From NCBI RefSeq assembly GCF_001662075.1, contig NZ_LYPL01000008.1:225762-289761 (forward strand): 64,000 nucleotides of DNA, given 5' to 3'. The DNA comes from Rhizobium bangladeshense. GTDB taxonomy: Bacteria > Pseudomonadota > Alphaproteobacteria > Rhizobiales > Rhizobiaceae. Positions 1 through 8,471 of this stretch are shown piece after piece (the stretch's first letter is position 1; every line of letters starts with the position of its first letter). The position numbers and the translations under genes were made by a program. Below the pieces are notes generated by a model that did no database searches, was not told where the DNA came from, and saw only the letters and a program-made list of their open reading frames with translations.

Positions 1-725
1 ACCAGCAGCAGCAGCGGCCATCTGAGAAGGAGCGCCATTTGCTCCTTGAACTGGTCGAGCCACAGAAAGGAGAGCACAAGCGGCATCACGCCGACGAGGG
101 CAACCATGAGGACGGCGAAGACTATTGCGCATAAGGTGAAGCAGAAGCCGATCAGATTCAGTCTCACGAGGCTCCGTTTCTCATCCTCCTCATAGGCCAC
201 GTTCATCGCATCGAAGATCGCGAGCGTGCCGTTATGTGTGCTCCACAGCGCGATGGCGAGACCCACGAAGAAGGTGATTCCGAGCGTGCTCTCACGTCGC
301 TCGATGAGCGCCTTCAGCTGGTCGGCGAGAAGATCGAAGGCCCCCGGCGGCAGGAGGACGACCAGTTCACGAAGATGTTCGGATATGGTGACCGGATCGG
401 CAACCAGTCCATAGAGGGAAACGAGCGCCGCCAGCGCCGGAAATATCGCCAGCAGCAAATAGAAGGTCACGCCGGCGGCAATGAGCGTGACCCGGTCGTT
501 CAGGATCTCGTGGAAGACCCGCCAGAACACGTCACGAAGACCGCTGAGCGGAATGGCCTCCGGCGTCGCCGCGCTACGCCCATGATCGTCGCCGCCCCAG
601 GCGGCATCGCTGGACAGGGCAACAGCACCGCGCTGCCTTGCCTGGAGGACAACAAACGCGCCGATCGCCGCGGCCATCACCGTCGCCGCGATCGAGAATC
701 TCTTGAGGCGGAACGCATCTGCCAT
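1..725 (-). CDS. YihY/BrkB-family inner-membrane protein, C-terminus cut by window edge
   Basis: The reading frame starts at the ATG complementary to 723-725, preceded by a good GGAGGATAGG ribosome site, and runs off the window after 241 codons. A first membrane segment (residues about 10-26) is followed by a soluble linker and by the family's core: a stretch reading RVTLIAAGVTFYLLLAIFPAL (about residues 79-99), typical of YihY/BrkB proteins, then WSTHNGTLAIFDAMNVAYEE near residue 162, the other signature of the family. A further membrane segment follows in the last 40 residues. Members are polytopic inner-membrane proteins of poorly defined function, once misnamed ribonuclease BN. Family assignment is firm; function is unknown. 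Confidence 0.85.
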   Translation of the reverse strand, partial: MADAFRLKRFSIAATVMAAAIGAFVVLQARQRGAVALSSDAAWGGDDHGRSAATPEAIPLSGLRDVFWRVFHEILNDRVTLIAAGVTFYLLLAIFPALAALVSLYGLVADPVTISEHLRELVVLLPPGAFDLLADQLKALIERRESTLGITFFVGLAIALWSTHNGTLAIFDAMNVAYEEDEKRSLVRLNLIGFCFTLCAIVFAVLMVALVGVMPLVLSFLWLDQFKEQMALLLRWPLLLL

Positions 726-1176
726 TACCCTATCCTCCGATTTGCTGGTGGATAACGCCGATTGCCGCTAAAGGATGCAAGCCTTTGCTTTCCTGCGGAA
801 ATTCCTGGGGCAGGGGAGGGCTGACGCCCTAAAAAGACCAGACCCATTAGGGTTTGGCAAATTATAAGCCGCTGATTTTGTTGAAATCCTGCCGCATTAC
901 GGAAACAAAACCGGACTTTGGTTTCGTTACTGCTGTGTTTGGGTTATATCAACAGGAGCCAGAGTGTGGCGCCCTCAGGTCCTGAGAGGAGGAATTATGC
1001 CTCCGAAAACGCGGCCTGAGGCTGAATTCCGACAGGCGAAAAAGTCCCTAGACACATCAATAGCGCCGCCGGCGACGGCCAGCAATAGCCGCTCCTGTTA
1101 TCCACGACATTCGGCTCCTCGAGCGGCGGGATGTGGCCTGCCGGACCGATACAGGAGAGGATCAGGCAGGAAATCC
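726..1176. other. Intergenic region without a convincing gene
   Basis: This 450-base stretch lies between the start of the YihY-like gene and the 3' end of the cyclase pseudogene. It holds an imperfect hairpin at 838-857 (CCAGACCC, four-base loop, GGGTTTGG) and a strong Shine-Dalgarno-like AGGAGG at 987-992 in front of an ATG at 997. That ATG opens a frame that soon runs antisense through the cyclase gene and has no recognisable protein features, so I do not call it. Nothing else is visible. Confidence 0.4.
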
Positions 1177-2917
1177 TTATTCCGGGAGGCCGGCCTTGCG
1201 CAACGCCGACGCCAGCCCTTTCATGAGCTGCGGCCGCACGACATCCATTCGCACGAAACCACCGATCGTCCAGTCCGGGGCAAGCTTCAGCAATCGCGCG
1301 GCGGCCGCTCGCGCAGCCTCCAAACGATCGAGATTGGCGTAGCTTGCCACCAGGCTAGCGTGGAGAATGCTGAAGCCCGGACTCACCTGAACGCCCAAGG
1401 CCGAGTATTTCACGGCATCCTCGAACCGCCCGGTAAACAGGCTGACCCATGCCAATGCGAGATAGGAATGATAGTTCATCGGATCGAGCGGACTGAGCCG
1501 AAGGGCCTTGAATGCGTGATCTCGGGACCGGTCATAGGTCTCGTTGAACATATGCACCATCGCACTCAGTCCGTAGGCGAGCGACGAATTGCTGTCCAGC
1601 ATAAGCCCTGTCGAGTGCGTTGATCGAGCGCTCGTAGTCATGGGTGATCGTGGCATGAACGAAGGCTCCGAGGCAGAGCGCCTGCGGATCGTCCGAGCCG
1701 GTGGCGAGCGCCGCATCGGCGTGGCTGAGCGCCGCGGCTCTGTCTCTGGGATCGAAGCCGCCGCGCAGGAAGCGCTGCTCGTATCCCCAGGCGGCATAAC
1801 CGTGCGCGGCGGCATAGTTGGGATCAAGACGCAAAGCTTCGGCCAGTAGCCGCAATGCTTCGTTGGTGTCCGCGGGGGTATTGGCATAGCTGTGCGGCAA
1901 TGCGCGAAGAAAAAAGTCATAAGCGTCCAGACTGTCAGGCCGCTTGCGGCGCGCCCGCTCTATCTCCGCACGCCTGATTGTCGGTTCGAGCGTCCCGACG
2001 ATGCGCTCGGTCAACTGATCCTGCAAATCGAAAATGTCTTCGGCCGCACCTTCGAACTTGTCGGCCCAGATATAGGTGGCGCTCTTCCCCTCGATCAATT
2101 GCGCGCTGATGCGCACACGGCTTGCCGCCCGCCTGATGCTGCCTTCCAGCACGTAGCGGACGCCCAGTTCTCTGGCGATCTGCCTGACGTCGGTCGCCCC
2201 GTTTTTGTAGGCGAAGGTGGAATTTCGGGCGATGACGAACAGGCTCGGAATCTTCGAGAGATTGGTGATGACATCCTCGACCAGCCCATCGGCAAAATAC
2301 TCCTGCTCGGGATCACCGCTCATGTTCGCAAAGGCCAGCACGGCTATCGACGGCTTGTTCGGCAGAGTAGGCGGCCTGGACAGCCGCTCTTTCGGGGAGG
2401 TCCCTTCCTGCACGAGGCGGTGAACCGCGATCGGTTCGGCGATGTTTTTGACCTGCTGCTCACCCATCGCCTCAAACCCGAAGGCTAGCGTCTTTTCGAC
2501 CTCACGCGCGACTTTGCCGGAGATGCAGACACCGCCAGGATCGGCGAGCTGCTGCAAACGCGCCGACACGTTGACGCCATCGCCATAACAGTCCTCGCCA
2601 TCGACGATGATTTCGCCGAGATTGAGCCCTATTCTCAATTCGAGCCGCTCGTTCTCCTTCACCTCGGCGTTGCGCCCTTTGAGCGCGCCCTGCAGCGACA
2701 CCGCGCATTCGACGGCATCCACGACGCTGCCGAACTCGGCGAGCAACCCGTCGCCCATGAGCTTGAAGATGCGGCCGCGCCGCTTCGCGATTTCCGGCTC
2801 GATTAGTTCTTTTCGAATCCCGACGAGACGCTCGAACGTCCCGGTCTCGTCACGCTCCATCAGCGCCGAATATCCGACGACGTCAGCCGCAAGGATGGCC
2901 GCAAGCTTCCTCTCCAT
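1177..2917 (-). pseudogene. Class III adenylate cyclase with TPR region, frameshifted
   Basis: The N-terminal domain (residues 1-170) is a class III nucleotide cyclase: it opens MERKLAAILAADVVGYS with the metal-binding aspartate, has LMGDGLLAEF near residue 53 and the GDGVNVSARL segment. Next comes the FlgO/TolB-like module that usually follows in rhizobial cyclases (IAVLAFANMSGDPEQEYFAD onward), then TPR-like helices. The ATG at 2917 has GAGGGG upstream and fits the family start better than the longer frame from 2980. Near 1601-1605 the frame shifts: the first frame leaves homologous sequence at LDRA, and the proper continuation MLDSNSSLAYG lies in another frame to 1177. One extra base or two missing bases would explain it. 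The catalytic part alone may still be made. A sequencing error is possible. Confidence 0.8.
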
Positions 2918-3078
2918 GTGCCCCTCACAAGACGCCGTGCCAAACGTTAGCACATAAACAAGTGGCGACCTATAGACCACTACATCGACCTCCGGCGCGC
3001 CGACTTATGATGGCACAGCGAACCGAAACGTTGATCGGCGGCAGCGGTTGCACGAGACGGAGGGGCGCTGACCATCCG

Positions 3079-3094
3079 GTTGTCCGCGGACAAC
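3079..3094. repeat. 16-bp palindrome GTTGTCCGCGGACAAC, copy 1 (parS-like)
   Basis: Perfect inverted repeat identical to the copy at 3157-3172; start-to-start spacing is 78 bases. It fits the pattern GTT-N4-GC-N4-AAC that I recall for centromere-like parS sites of repABC replicons, which act as ParB/RepB binding sites and can lie away from the repABC operon. No repA, repB or repC is in the window, so the role is inferred. An operator for a dimeric repressor is the alternative. Confidence 0.5.
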
Positions 3095-3156
3095 AAGGAC
3101 TGGGATGGCAGTTTGCCGGAGCAAAAGGGCCTGCCTATTGTGGCGGCAGCGGGATA

Positions 3157-3172
3157 GTTGTCCGCGGACAAC
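3157..3172. repeat. 16-bp palindrome GTTGTCCGCGGACAAC, copy 2 (parS-like)
   Basis: Second exact copy of the palindrome at 3079-3094, flanked by unrelated sequence, so only the 16 bases are conserved. Exact repetition of a perfect palindrome in otherwise featureless DNA points to a protein-binding site pair. See the finding for the repABC parS interpretation. Confidence 0.5.
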
Positions 3173-3539
3173 GCAGCACCGAACCGGCTGACATAGTCGC
3201 GCCCATGGAGCGCCTTGCGCCTGCGCAGTGTTGACGCAACCCCCAGGCTTGAATTCGCCGTATTGCCTCACTACCTCGTAACGAACCGACGCGCCATACC
3301 CCTCCTAGGCTGCGTCGGCCCGATGGACAGCACTCCTCCTCCCATGCTGTCGATCACTATTGAAGCCCGGCGCCTTCTCCCGCACCGGGCTTCTACCCCT
3401 CCGAAAAGCACCAGCGCTTTCTCCACCCTTCGAACCCGCGGTTGGGCTTTGAGCGCCAGACCCTATACTCTCCGGCATCCCTCATCGAATGCCCGTCGGA
3501 CATCGAACAGGGCCAACAGCGAAGCAAGCGAGATCGGAC

Positions 3540-3976
3540 ATGGAAGGACTTGCACAATGCCACTGCGGTCACTCCGCGCGAAGACCGCGGGCGATCCGCT
3601 GATGGTGAGCCTGTGCCACTGCCGCGATTGCCCGCGCAGGACTGGCGCGGTGGCGGGCAGCGACGCGATCTCTGAGAAAACGCAGGTGACGATTGAAGGT
3701 GAGCGGATGGTTTTCGTGCGCGACGCGGCGCAGGGGCGCACCGTTCGGTTTCACTTCTGCCCGAATTGCGGGACATCCTTATACTGGGAAGGCGATTTCA
3801 ACCGAACCTCTGCGTCGTGGCCGTCGGCGCCTTTGCGCACCCGGCCTTTCCCCCGCCCTCGGTTTCCTTCTTCGGACAATTCGCACGAGTGGTTCCAGCT
3901 GTCTGACGACATCAAGCATGCACAGCGCGGATTGGTCTCACCCGACCCGGATGATCATGAATCGGATGCCGGTTAG
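3540..3976 (+). pseudogene. GFA-family (glutathione-dependent formaldehyde-activating-like) protein, decayed
   Basis: The ATG at 3540 begins MEGLAQCHCGHS, the usual opening of GFA proteins with their first zinc-binding cysteines. The frame then shifts near 3577, continues in another frame with AKTAGDPLMVSLCHCRDC and FHFCPNCGTSLYWEGDF (the other two cysteine clusters), shifts again near 3800 (LCVVAVGAFAHPAF is readable in the next frame) and returns near 3885 to HEWFQLSDDIKHAQRGL. Three frameshifts in about 430 bases mean a dead gene rather than a sequencing slip. All zinc-site cysteines are still recognisable, so the decay is recent. Confidence 0.75.
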
Positions 3977-4198
3977 CCCAAGTCTTATTTAGGTTCGCCG
4001 TTCGAAACACGTTCGGCGGCCAATAGGATCAATTGCCGAAGATCTTATTGTTCGTTTCCAGGGCAGATCATCTGTGATTTCATAATAGTCGCCGGGTCGG
4101 GCTATCCAAGGCCCCGATCGCAACGGCGATCCGGGCCCTTGCCGCGATGTAGCGGAAACCAAACGCCATGATTGCTTCCGCACCGCCTGACATGGCAA

Positions 4199-4813
4199 TC
4201 AAATCAACGTCTTATATTCATTCAAGGCAACGACAGAACGGAGGTCGCCGGCGATGACGCGTGTGACATGGTTCAGGATCGCTGCCGCGCTCGCCTGCGC
4301 CGTTTTGGAAGTGACATCCAGATCCAGGGTAAGCTTATGTTTGGGATCGAGAACCCGCGCTTGTCTGCTTTTGTCTAGGGACGCGTGCACATCCGTTGAC
4401 TTCAACCGCTCGCGGCGCGTGGGCGTTGAAACACGGCGCGCCAATTCTTCCTCATCGCAAAGCAATCTGACCGGCACCAGCAACGCCTCGCATTGTCGGG
4501 CGGCATCGAAGATCTGCTGAAACGTGCGAGCACTGCGCTCGTCACCGGCAATACCGGCATGCGTGAAAATGAAGTTCGCCGGAGAGGGCCGATAAGCGAC
4601 AATAGCATCCAACACCGCCTGGCGCACCCGTGCCGTATATTCCCACACCCCCGGTGGAAGAGGCGTTGTTCCATCGTGGTCCAGGAGACGCAGTATCGGA
4701 TTGTTGAACCAGTGATTGTCGATGATTTTTGCAGGAAAGAGCGAGCTCAATTCAGTCGCAATCGTCAGTTTCCCGACGCCGGGGAAGCCCATCTGCAAAA
4801 CGAAAACGCCCAT
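4199..4813 (-). CDS. P-loop nucleotide kinase-like protein
   Basis: The product of 204 residues opens with MGVFVLQMGFPGVGKLT; residues 9-17 form a Walker A loop in which the usual K-S/T is K-L-T. The remaining sequence (ELSSLFPAKIIDNHW, FIFTHAGIAGDERSA, LVPVRLLCDEEELARRV) resembles small AAA/shikimate-kinase-like ATPases with a lid rich in arginine. I chose the ATG at 4813 rather than the longer frame because the P-loop normally lies within the first 10-15 residues and GGAAAG precedes it. No neighbour suggests a substrate; the gene stands alone between non-coding stretches. It could be a small-molecule kinase. Confidence 0.7.
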   Translation of the reverse strand: MGVFVLQMGFPGVGKLTIATELSSLFPAKIIDNHWFNNPILRLLDHDGTTPLPPGVWEYTARVRQAVLDAIVAYRPSPANFIFTHAGIAGDERSARTFQQIFDAARQCEALLVPVRLLCDEEELARRVSTPTRRERLKSTDVHASLDKSRQARVLDPKHKLTLDLDVTSKTAQASAAAILNHVTRVIAGDLRSVVALNEYKTLI

Positions 4814-4921
4814 GACAGTGTCAGCTTTCCAGTTGTCCGCTGAGGATCCGCAGCATAGGTGATCTTTCATATGTCGCAACGCCCCGATCGGCGGCCACAT
4901 GCATATGTTCACCGAGGCCCC

Positions 4922-5875
4922 TCACACCACCAGCGCGCCCTGCCTTTCAGCGACGGTCACCACCGCCCGCGTTCCGGCGTTGAACTCAAGGAAGTCCGCC
5001 TCGATTCCGTCGCTGAAGATCACGCCGTGTTCCGGCATTTCGGAGACGATGGTCAAAGACTGGTCCTGGGATACAAGGCCGGAGACGATGGTGGCGCCGG
5101 TGGTGCGGCTCGGGAAGGGTTCGCGGACGAAATAGCGCAGGTAATCCGCGTCCCAGGCGAAGGACATGTCGATCGTCCTGTCGGTAGGTTCGAGGCCGAG
5201 CGCGCTCGCGGCCCCGAGGCAGCCGGAATAGAGGCTTTTCAGCCAGCCGGTCGAGCCCATGCCTGTCGAGCCCATGCCTGTCGAGACGATGATGCCGCTG
5301 GAGGACTGGCGCTCCTCGCGCTCTTCGGCCTGCAGGACATAGCGGGCCGAGACGTGGCTTTGCGGGCCGATGAAGAGGTCGTTGACCGCGTGGATGACGG
5401 CGCCGGTGTTCAGCGTCGCCTTGGCCATGCTGACGCGCTTGATCGGCCGCTTGTTCCTCAGCGCCTCGCCGATCACCCTCGGAAGGCTCTTCGGGTTAAA
5501 AGGGAGGAGCAGGCCGTCCCAGCGCATCGGATCCGGGTTAACGCCGAGCACCGGCTGGCCGTCGAGATATTTCAGCGTATTGGCGACCAGTCCGTCCTGG
5601 CCAAGCACGACGACGACATCGTCGGGGCCGAAGACGAAGTTCGGAAGGTAGCGGCGGTCGAGACGCTGCACGCGGGCGACGGCGCGCAGGCTGGCCTCCA
5701 CCTCGGCGATCGCCGTTTCATAGCGCTTCTTCTCGGCGAGGTAATCGCTGAAATCGGCGCCGAGATGCTCGACATAGAACTGCGCCTGCTGCACCGTGTT
5801 GAACCGGGCGATGAGCTCGTCGAGCCGGGTCGGGCGGACGACGAGGATGATCTTGCGTTCGTCAGTGGCCGGCAC
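4922..5875 (-). CDS. NAD(+)/diacylglycerol-kinase-fold protein (NAD kinase-like)
   Basis: The likely start is the GTG at 5875: it has AGGAGGG seven bases upstream and overlaps the stop of the SPFH gene before it, so the two are translationally coupled. The 317-residue product has the NAD kinase fold: DDVVVVLGQDG (residues 86-95, in place of the family's GGDGT), the PVLGVNPDP strand and the C-terminal acidic site EHGVIFSDGIEADFLEF. In the substrate loop it carries a doubled STGMG (STGMGSTGMGSTGW), made by a perfect 15-bp tandem repeat at 5251-5280. Being beside an NrtR-type regulator of NAD metabolism fits a nucleotide role. Divergence of the GGDGT motif means the substrate may not be NAD. Confidence 0.75.
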   Translation of the reverse strand: MPATDERKIILVVRPTRLDELIARFNTVQQAQFYVEHLGADFSDYLAEKKRYETAIAEVEASLRAVARVQRLDRRYLPNFVFGPDDVVVVLGQDGLVANTLKYLDGQPVLGVNPDPMRWDGLLLPFNPKSLPRVIGEALRNKRPIKRVSMAKATLNTGAVIHAVNDLFIGPQSHVSARYVLQAEEREERQSSSGIIVSTGMGSTGMGSTGWLKSLYSGCLGAASALGLEPTDRTIDMSFAWDADYLRYFVREPFPSRTTGATIVSGLVSQDQSLTIVSEMPEHGVIFSDGIEADFLEFNAGTRAVVTVAERQGALVV

Positions 5876-6896
5876 GGTCCTTGCCCTCCTGCGGCTGCAA
5901 TATCTCGCGCAGAAGATCGGGCGAGACGTTGAGCTGGCCGATCTTCGTCGCATTGTCGGCGAGGTCGCGGAAGGCGAGCGCCATCAGCTGGCCGGGCTTC
6001 ATGCCGACCGAGGCGAGCGCCTGCAGCACTTTCGGATCGGCCTGCTCGAAGGATTTCATCATCGCCGTCAGCGCATAGGCCTGGGCATCGGCCTCAGCCT
6101 TGGCGTTGGTCGCGGCAAGCGTCACCAGATCGCGGTTCTGCTCTTCCAGCGCAATCTTGCCGGCCATTTCTTCCCGCCGGATCTGCAGCTGCCGTTCCTG
6201 CACGGCGCGTTCGGCTTCCATCTGCGCCTCGCGCACCTGGCGCCTCTTGTTCTCCAGCGTGATCTCGGTGGCGATCTCGTTTTCCTTGATCGTCCGCTCC
6301 TGCTCGATGGCGGCATTGCGCCTACTATAGATGGCCTCGTCGGCCTGGCGGAGCAGGGCCTCGCGGGCATGGGCCTCCAGCGCCTTGGCGGTCTCGGCCT
6401 TCGGCATGACGGCGAGCAGCGACAGGCCGAGAATTTCAAGGCCGAGCGCTTCGATCGTCGGATGTACTTTGAGGGCATCCGCCACGCCGGCGACGAGCGC
6501 CTCACCGGAGGCAAGAACCTCCTTGAGCGAGAGCGTCTGAACCTCGGCGCGCATCGCCACCAGCACGCGGTCGATCACCCGGGTTGAAAGCTTCTGCGGA
6601 TCCTCCGAGACATAGCGGCCCTTGTGATCGAGCGTGAAATTCAGGAGCGCTGCCGTGCGGCGCGGCTCGGCGATACGGTAGGTGATCTGCCCCTGCACGG
6701 TCACTTCCTGGAAGTCCGACGTCACCAGCGGAAAGATGAAGGGGTCGTTGACGCTCGCCGTCGGCACCAGGACCAGCGAGCTCGACGGCGCGAAATGCCA
6801 GAAGGCCAGTCCGGCGCCTTCGCGGACGGCTTTGCCGTTTTGATATTGGATGACGTATTGCGTAGGTTCCGTCTTGATAAAGCGCAGTCCGAACAT
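5862..6896 (-). CDS. SPFH/Band 7 (prohibitin-like) domain protein
   Basis: The 344-residue product starts MFGLRFIKTEPTQYVIQY and has the SPFH domain (about residues 10-165), with the characteristic DFQEVTVQGQITYRI and an LEILGLSLLAV strand. A long charged coiled coil follows (about 190-260; LENKRRQVREAQMEAERAVQ), then a GMKPGQLMALAFRDLADNATKIGQL tail typical of this rhizobial subfamily. There is no N-terminal membrane anchor. SPFH proteins form oligomeric scaffolds on membranes. It is first in a two-gene operon with the NAD-kinase-like gene (14-base overlap) and is read from the shared region that holds the NrtR-type operators. Confidence 0.85.
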   Translation of the reverse strand: MFGLRFIKTEPTQYVIQYQNGKAVREGAGLAFWHFAPSSSLVLVPTASVNDPFIFPLVTSDFQEVTVQGQITYRIAEPRRTAALLNFTLDHKGRYVSEDPQKLSTRVIDRVLVAMRAEVQTLSLKEVLASGEALVAGVADALKVHPTIEALGLEILGLSLLAVMPKAETAKALEAHAREALLRQADEAIYSRRNAAIEQERTIKENEIATEITLENKRRQVREAQMEAERAVQERQLQIRREEMAGKIALEEQNRDLVTLAATNAKAEADAQAYALTAMMKSFEQADPKVLQALASVGMKPGQLMALAFRDLADNATKIGQLNVSPDLLREILQPQEGKDRAGH

Positions 6897-6954
6897 GACC
6901 GTTTCCCTGTTGCTGGCGCGAGCCCCTGCTCGTGTCGAACTGGAGAAAACATGA

Positions 6955-6999
6955 CTTAGTGATAAATGTCAACTAACTTAGTTGAATATTTACACTAAG
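6955..6999. promoter_or_regulatory. Two tandem 21-bp palindromes, probable NrtR operators
   Basis: The divergent region holds TTAGT-N11-ACTAA twice in tandem, at 6956-6976 and 6978-6998, centres 22 bases apart, i.e. two helical turns. NrtR regulators are known to bind 21-bp palindromes next to NAD-metabolism genes. Here the pair sits between an NrtR-type gene and the SPFH/NAD-kinase-like operon, so it probably controls both. The sites are seen in the sequence; the binding protein is inferred. Confidence 0.75.
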
Positions 7000-7023
7000 G
7001 CTCGCACATGCTATGTTCGCATC

Positions 7024-7719
7024 ATGACATCGCATGACAATGACGCCTTCAAACCGATCGCGACCGTCGATCTCGCGATCTTCTCGCTGTCGCCGGCGGG
7101 CCTTTCCGTGCTTCTCGTGCGGCGGGCGAGCGCGCCCTTTACCGGCGACTGGGCCTTGCCCGGCGGCTGGATCCATATCGACGAGGATGTGGATCTGGAG
7201 GCTGCGGCGCGGCGCGTGCTGAAGGAAAAGACCGGGGTCGAAACACCCTATCTCGAACAGCTGCAAACCACCGGCAGCCGCACCCGCGACCCGAGGGGCT
7301 GGAGCATCAGCATCGTCTATATCGCGCTGCTATCAGCCGATCACGTCGCCGAACGGCAGGGTGGAATGGCCGGGGAGGCTGAATGGCGGCCGATCGAGGG
7401 CGAGGGCGTCGGCTTCCCCCTTGCCTTCGACCATGCATCCCTCCTCAAGGAGGCGCTCGGCCGCATCCGCAGAAAGGTCGAATATTCGAGCCTGCCCGGT
7501 CATCTGCTGCCCGTCCGTTTCACATTGAGCGAGCTGCAAACGGTCTATGAGACTCTTCTCGGCCGCAAGCTCGACAAATCGGCCTTTCGAAAGCGCATGT
7601 CCGAAGCCGATTTCCTGGAGCCGGTCGAGGGCGAAATGCGCCGGGCGAGCAACCGGCCCGCCCAGGTCTTCCGATTGAAGGACACCCGGTCGCTGGCGCT
7701 CTTCGACCGGACGATCTGA
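7024..7719 (+). CDS. nrtR: NrtR-type Nudix-related transcriptional regulator
   Basis: The 231-residue protein has an N-terminal Nudix-fold domain (residues 10-140; LSVLLVRRASAPFTGDWALPGGWI) followed by a winged-helix domain (LPVRFTLSELQTVYETLLGRKLDKSAFRKR, about residues 164-193) ending in NRPAQVFRL. This layout is that of NrtR, which senses ADP-ribose and represses NAD-metabolism genes. The Nudix box is degenerate (RRVLKEKTGVE in place of REUxEExGU), so hydrolysis is unlikely. I start at the ATG 7024, matching family length; the operators end 25 bases before it. The gene is divergent from the SPFH/NAD-kinase-like operon, its probable target. Confidence 0.85.
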   Translation: MTSHDNDAFKPIATVDLAIFSLSPAGLSVLLVRRASAPFTGDWALPGGWIHIDEDVDLEAAARRVLKEKTGVETPYLEQLQTTGSRTRDPRGWSISIVYIALLSADHVAERQGGMAGEAEWRPIEGEGVGFPLAFDHASLLKEALGRIRRKVEYSSLPGHLLPVRFTLSELQTVYETLLGRKLDKSAFRKRMSEADFLEPVEGEMRRASNRPAQVFRLKDTRSLALFDRTI

Positions 7720-7802
7720 CACGCCCGATCAGGCGTTCAATTGCTGCTGCGTCTGCCGGTCGAAGCCTCCAGACCTGCCACATATTTGTCAGCAGCCGTT
7801 GC

Positions 7803-7827
7803 GGAACAATGACCTGCCAGTGAGGTT
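7803..7827 (+). promoter_or_regulatory. EcfG-type promoter for the small secreted protein
   Basis: GGAAC (7803-7807), 17 bases, then GTT (7825-7827) matches the alphaproteobacterial general-stress consensus GGAAC-N16/17-cGTT, read here as N16 then gGTT. It ends 44 bases before the start codon of the small secreted protein. Same arrangement is found in front of other genes in this window. Confidence 0.6.
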
Positions 7828-7871
7828 GTGGATAGGCCAATAAGGCAAAATTCCCCAAGGAGGATATCCCA

Positions 7872-8192
7872 ATGCATATGAAACTCGTAGCAGCTTCGCT
7901 TTTTGCCATCGGCATGGCCACATCGGCCTTCGCCCAATCCAATCCTGCGCCGGCCGGCGCCACGATAGACAAAAATGCGGCCGATCAAGGCGGTGGCGCG
8001 AGCGGCGACATGAAAGCCAAGAAGCCGATGGCCACCGATACGACCACAACCGGCTCAACAACCGGCGGCACGATGAAGACGGACAAGGTCAAGTGCCCCG
8101 ATCCGGTGAACAATTCCGACAATCTCCAGACGCAGGGCGGCAGGAGCAATGCTACTCCGATGGACGAAGCCTGCGCAGCCCATAACAATTGA
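7872..8192 (+). CDS. Small secreted hypothetical protein
   Basis: The 106-residue product begins with a clear signal peptide (MKLVAASLFAIGMATSAFAQ, preceded by MH), so it is exported. The mature part is low in complexity and rich in Thr, Gly, Ala and Lys (TDTTTTGSTTGGTMKTDK), and ends with a segment containing two cysteines (KVKCPDPVNNSDN, DEACAAHNN). AAGGAGG lies eight bases before the ATG. Proteins like this are common in Rhizobium and have no known role. An EcfG-type promoter upstream suggests stress induction, and a strong hairpin follows the gene. Confidence 0.8.
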   Translation: MHMKLVAASLFAIGMATSAFAQSNPAPAGATIDKNAADQGGGASGDMKAKKPMATDTTTTGSTTGGTMKTDKVKCPDPVNNSDNLQTQGGRSNATPMDEACAAHNN

Positions 8193-8209
8193 CGGCTTGC
8201 CTGCCCAGG

Positions 8210-8229
8210 AACCCCGCTTCGGCGGGGTT
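8210..8229 (+). terminator. Hairpin after the small secreted protein
   Basis: AACCCCGC, a TTCG tetraloop and GCGGGGTT form a perfect eight-pair stem 17 bases after the stop codon. The tetraloop and GC-rich stem are typical of rho-independent terminators, although the following T run is weak. Confidence 0.65.
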
Positions 8230-8433
8230 CGGGTCTCAGAGAAGCTACTCTCGCCGTTGCCGAGCTGCGTTGGAGAACGCCGCGCCCATGCCGCCCGGGG
8301 AGGGGATGCCGCAACCCGGCGAGGGAGCGAAGATGACGTAAAGGGCCGGTCTGCAGCGCACGCGCCCCATGCCTTCCTCCATGTGAGATCCATAGCGGCG
8401 AACTGCACCCGCTTGACTCATCGAAAAGGGATT

Positions 8434-8445
8434 GATACCGGTATG
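8434..8445. promoter_or_regulatory. LacI-type operator upstream of the fructoside regulator
   Basis: GATACCGGTATG contains the perfect CG-centred palindrome ATACCGGTAT, 27 bases before the GTG start of the LacI-family gene. CG-centred palindromes are the usual LacI/GalR-family sites, so this may serve for autoregulation. The same core occurs at 37351-37362 beside another LacI gene. Confidence 0.55.
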
Positions 8446-8471
8446 GGTAATCGATAACCCAAAGCAAGCCA

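Larger units (their letters stand above)
2918..3539. other. Long intergenic region carrying two identical 16-bp palindromes
   Basis: About 620 bases without a convincing gene lie between the start of the cyclase pseudogene and a decayed GFA gene. Frames across it on both strands have no recognisable protein character. The notable content is a pair of identical perfect palindromes (separate entries). The rest shows no obvious promoter, hairpin or repeat. Confidence 0.5.

Noticed and set aside
997..1623. Plus-strand frame opened by an ATG with strong AGGAGG site
   Set aside because: It soon runs antisense to the cyclase gene and shows no recognisable protein. The ribosome-site match alone is not enough.
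3989..4198. Short minus-strand frame of 69 codons in the gap before the P-loop gene
   Set aside because: No ribosome site, no protein-like pattern, and the composition is that of a chance frame.
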